From the NCBI GenBank assembly GCA_036564195.1, contig DATCLA010000114.1:1-13495 (forward strand): a stretch of 13,495 bases of DNA. Reading direction: 5' to 3'. A program made the translations under genes and the position numbers. This DNA is from DATCLA01 sp036564195 (GTDB lineage Bacteria > Bacillota > UBA4882 > UBA8346). The notes under the pieces were generated by a model. The model ran no database searches. It had not been told where the DNA came from and saw only the letters and a list, made by a program, of their open reading frames with translations. Each line of letters begins with the position of its first letter. Within the stretch, counting starts at the first letter, position 1. Positions 13,304-13,495 of the stretch are shown here, in pieces.

Positions 13304-13495
13304 CCGATTCCAGGCCTACCCGGAAAAACCGGATCAGCGCCAGTACCATCTTGGGGGTAAGATTACTCACCAACCAGCCGGGATATTCACCATTTTGCTT
13401 GATAATTGCTAAAAATTTCAATATTGCTTCCGCGAGGTATCCGCTATTATATTTATTTAATAATGTATTAATATCTTCCTTCTTATGTATAGCCA
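13275..13495 (-). CDS. C-terminal part of an unrecognised protein (runs off right edge)
   Basis: On the minus strand a frame is open from the right edge to TAA at 13277-13275, giving 72 residues. It reads L-N-K-Y-N-S-G-Y-L-A-E-A-I-L-K-F-L-A-I-I-K, then Y-P-G-W-L-V-S-N-L-T-P-K-M-V-L-A-L-I-R-F-F-R-V-G, with a charged end S-E-K-S-R-R-L-Q-D-F. It looks like natural helical protein, but I do not recognise the family. Its last residues are encoded by the loop and 3' arm of the plus-strand terminator hairpin, an unusual overlap. The N-terminal part lies outside the window. Confidence 0.5.
   Translation of the reverse strand, partial: AIHKKEDINTLLNKYNSGYLAEAILKFLAIIKQNGEYPGWLVSNLTPKMVLALIRFFRVGLESEKSRRLQDF

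Overview
The window looks like accessory-rich chromosome of a low- to mid-GC Bacillota (Firmicutes) bacterium. The support is AT-rich intergenic DNA, GGAGG-type ribosome binding sites, frequent TTG/GTG starts, a preQ1-I riboswitch resembling those of Thermoanaerobacter relatives, and a tandem HD/HD-GYP protein. I cannot name a species. No tRNA, rRNA, CRISPR array or complete insertion sequence was seen.

Layout. (1) 1-1400, plus strand: the 3' end of a type I restriction specificity gene (hsdS), coupled by ATGA to a DarT toxin gene (DNA thymidine ADP-ribosyltransferase), followed by its DarG macrodomain antitoxin. DarT carries a one-base frameshift and DarG is macrodomain-only. (2) 1460-2626, minus strand: a queuosine module made of a sigma-A promoter, a preQ1-I riboswitch that sequesters the ribosome binding site, a QueT/YhhQ-type precursor transporter with a one-base frameshift, and the nitrile reductase queF. 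(3) 2619-3565, plus strand: a decayed two-gene defence module, with the C-terminal tail of an ABC/OLD-like ATPase coupled by TAATG to a TOPRIM protein that has three in-frame stops. (4) 3785-5909, plus strand: a coiled-coil protein with a good terminator, small orphan ORFs, a strongly folded noncoding stretch (4687-4825), an XRE-type repressor and a membrane-anchored hypothetical protein. (5) 5936-6550, minus strand: a dienelactone-hydrolase-like protein, with decayed coding-like DNA upstream of it. (6) 7021-11655, plus strand: a 1544-residue SF1 helicase fused to a C-terminal PD-(D/E)XK nuclease, a probable stand-alone anti-phage effector. (7) 11733-13016, minus strand: a tandem HD/HD-GYP protein. 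(8) 13203-13303: a strong intrinsic terminator with a riboswitch-like competing stem. It overlaps the 3' end of an unrecognised minus-strand gene that runs off the right edge.

How the parts relate. The left two thirds read as a defence-island scrap yard: restriction-modification, DarTG, ATPase/TOPRIM and a helicase-nuclease, with several members broken, around a small conserved queuosine-salvage operon. The two frameshifts, in darT and queT, each restore to a full-length family protein by adding one base to a homopolymer run. Assembly error is therefore at least as likely as biological inactivation. The TOPRIM lesions are of a different kind (three stops with the frame otherwise preserved) and look like genuine decay.

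The best candidates for something undescribed are the helicase-nuclease, which has about 680 residues between helicase motifs I and II and no recognised DUF4011 at its N-terminus; the two-hairpin RNA element ahead of the XRE regulator; and the terminator element at 13203-13303.
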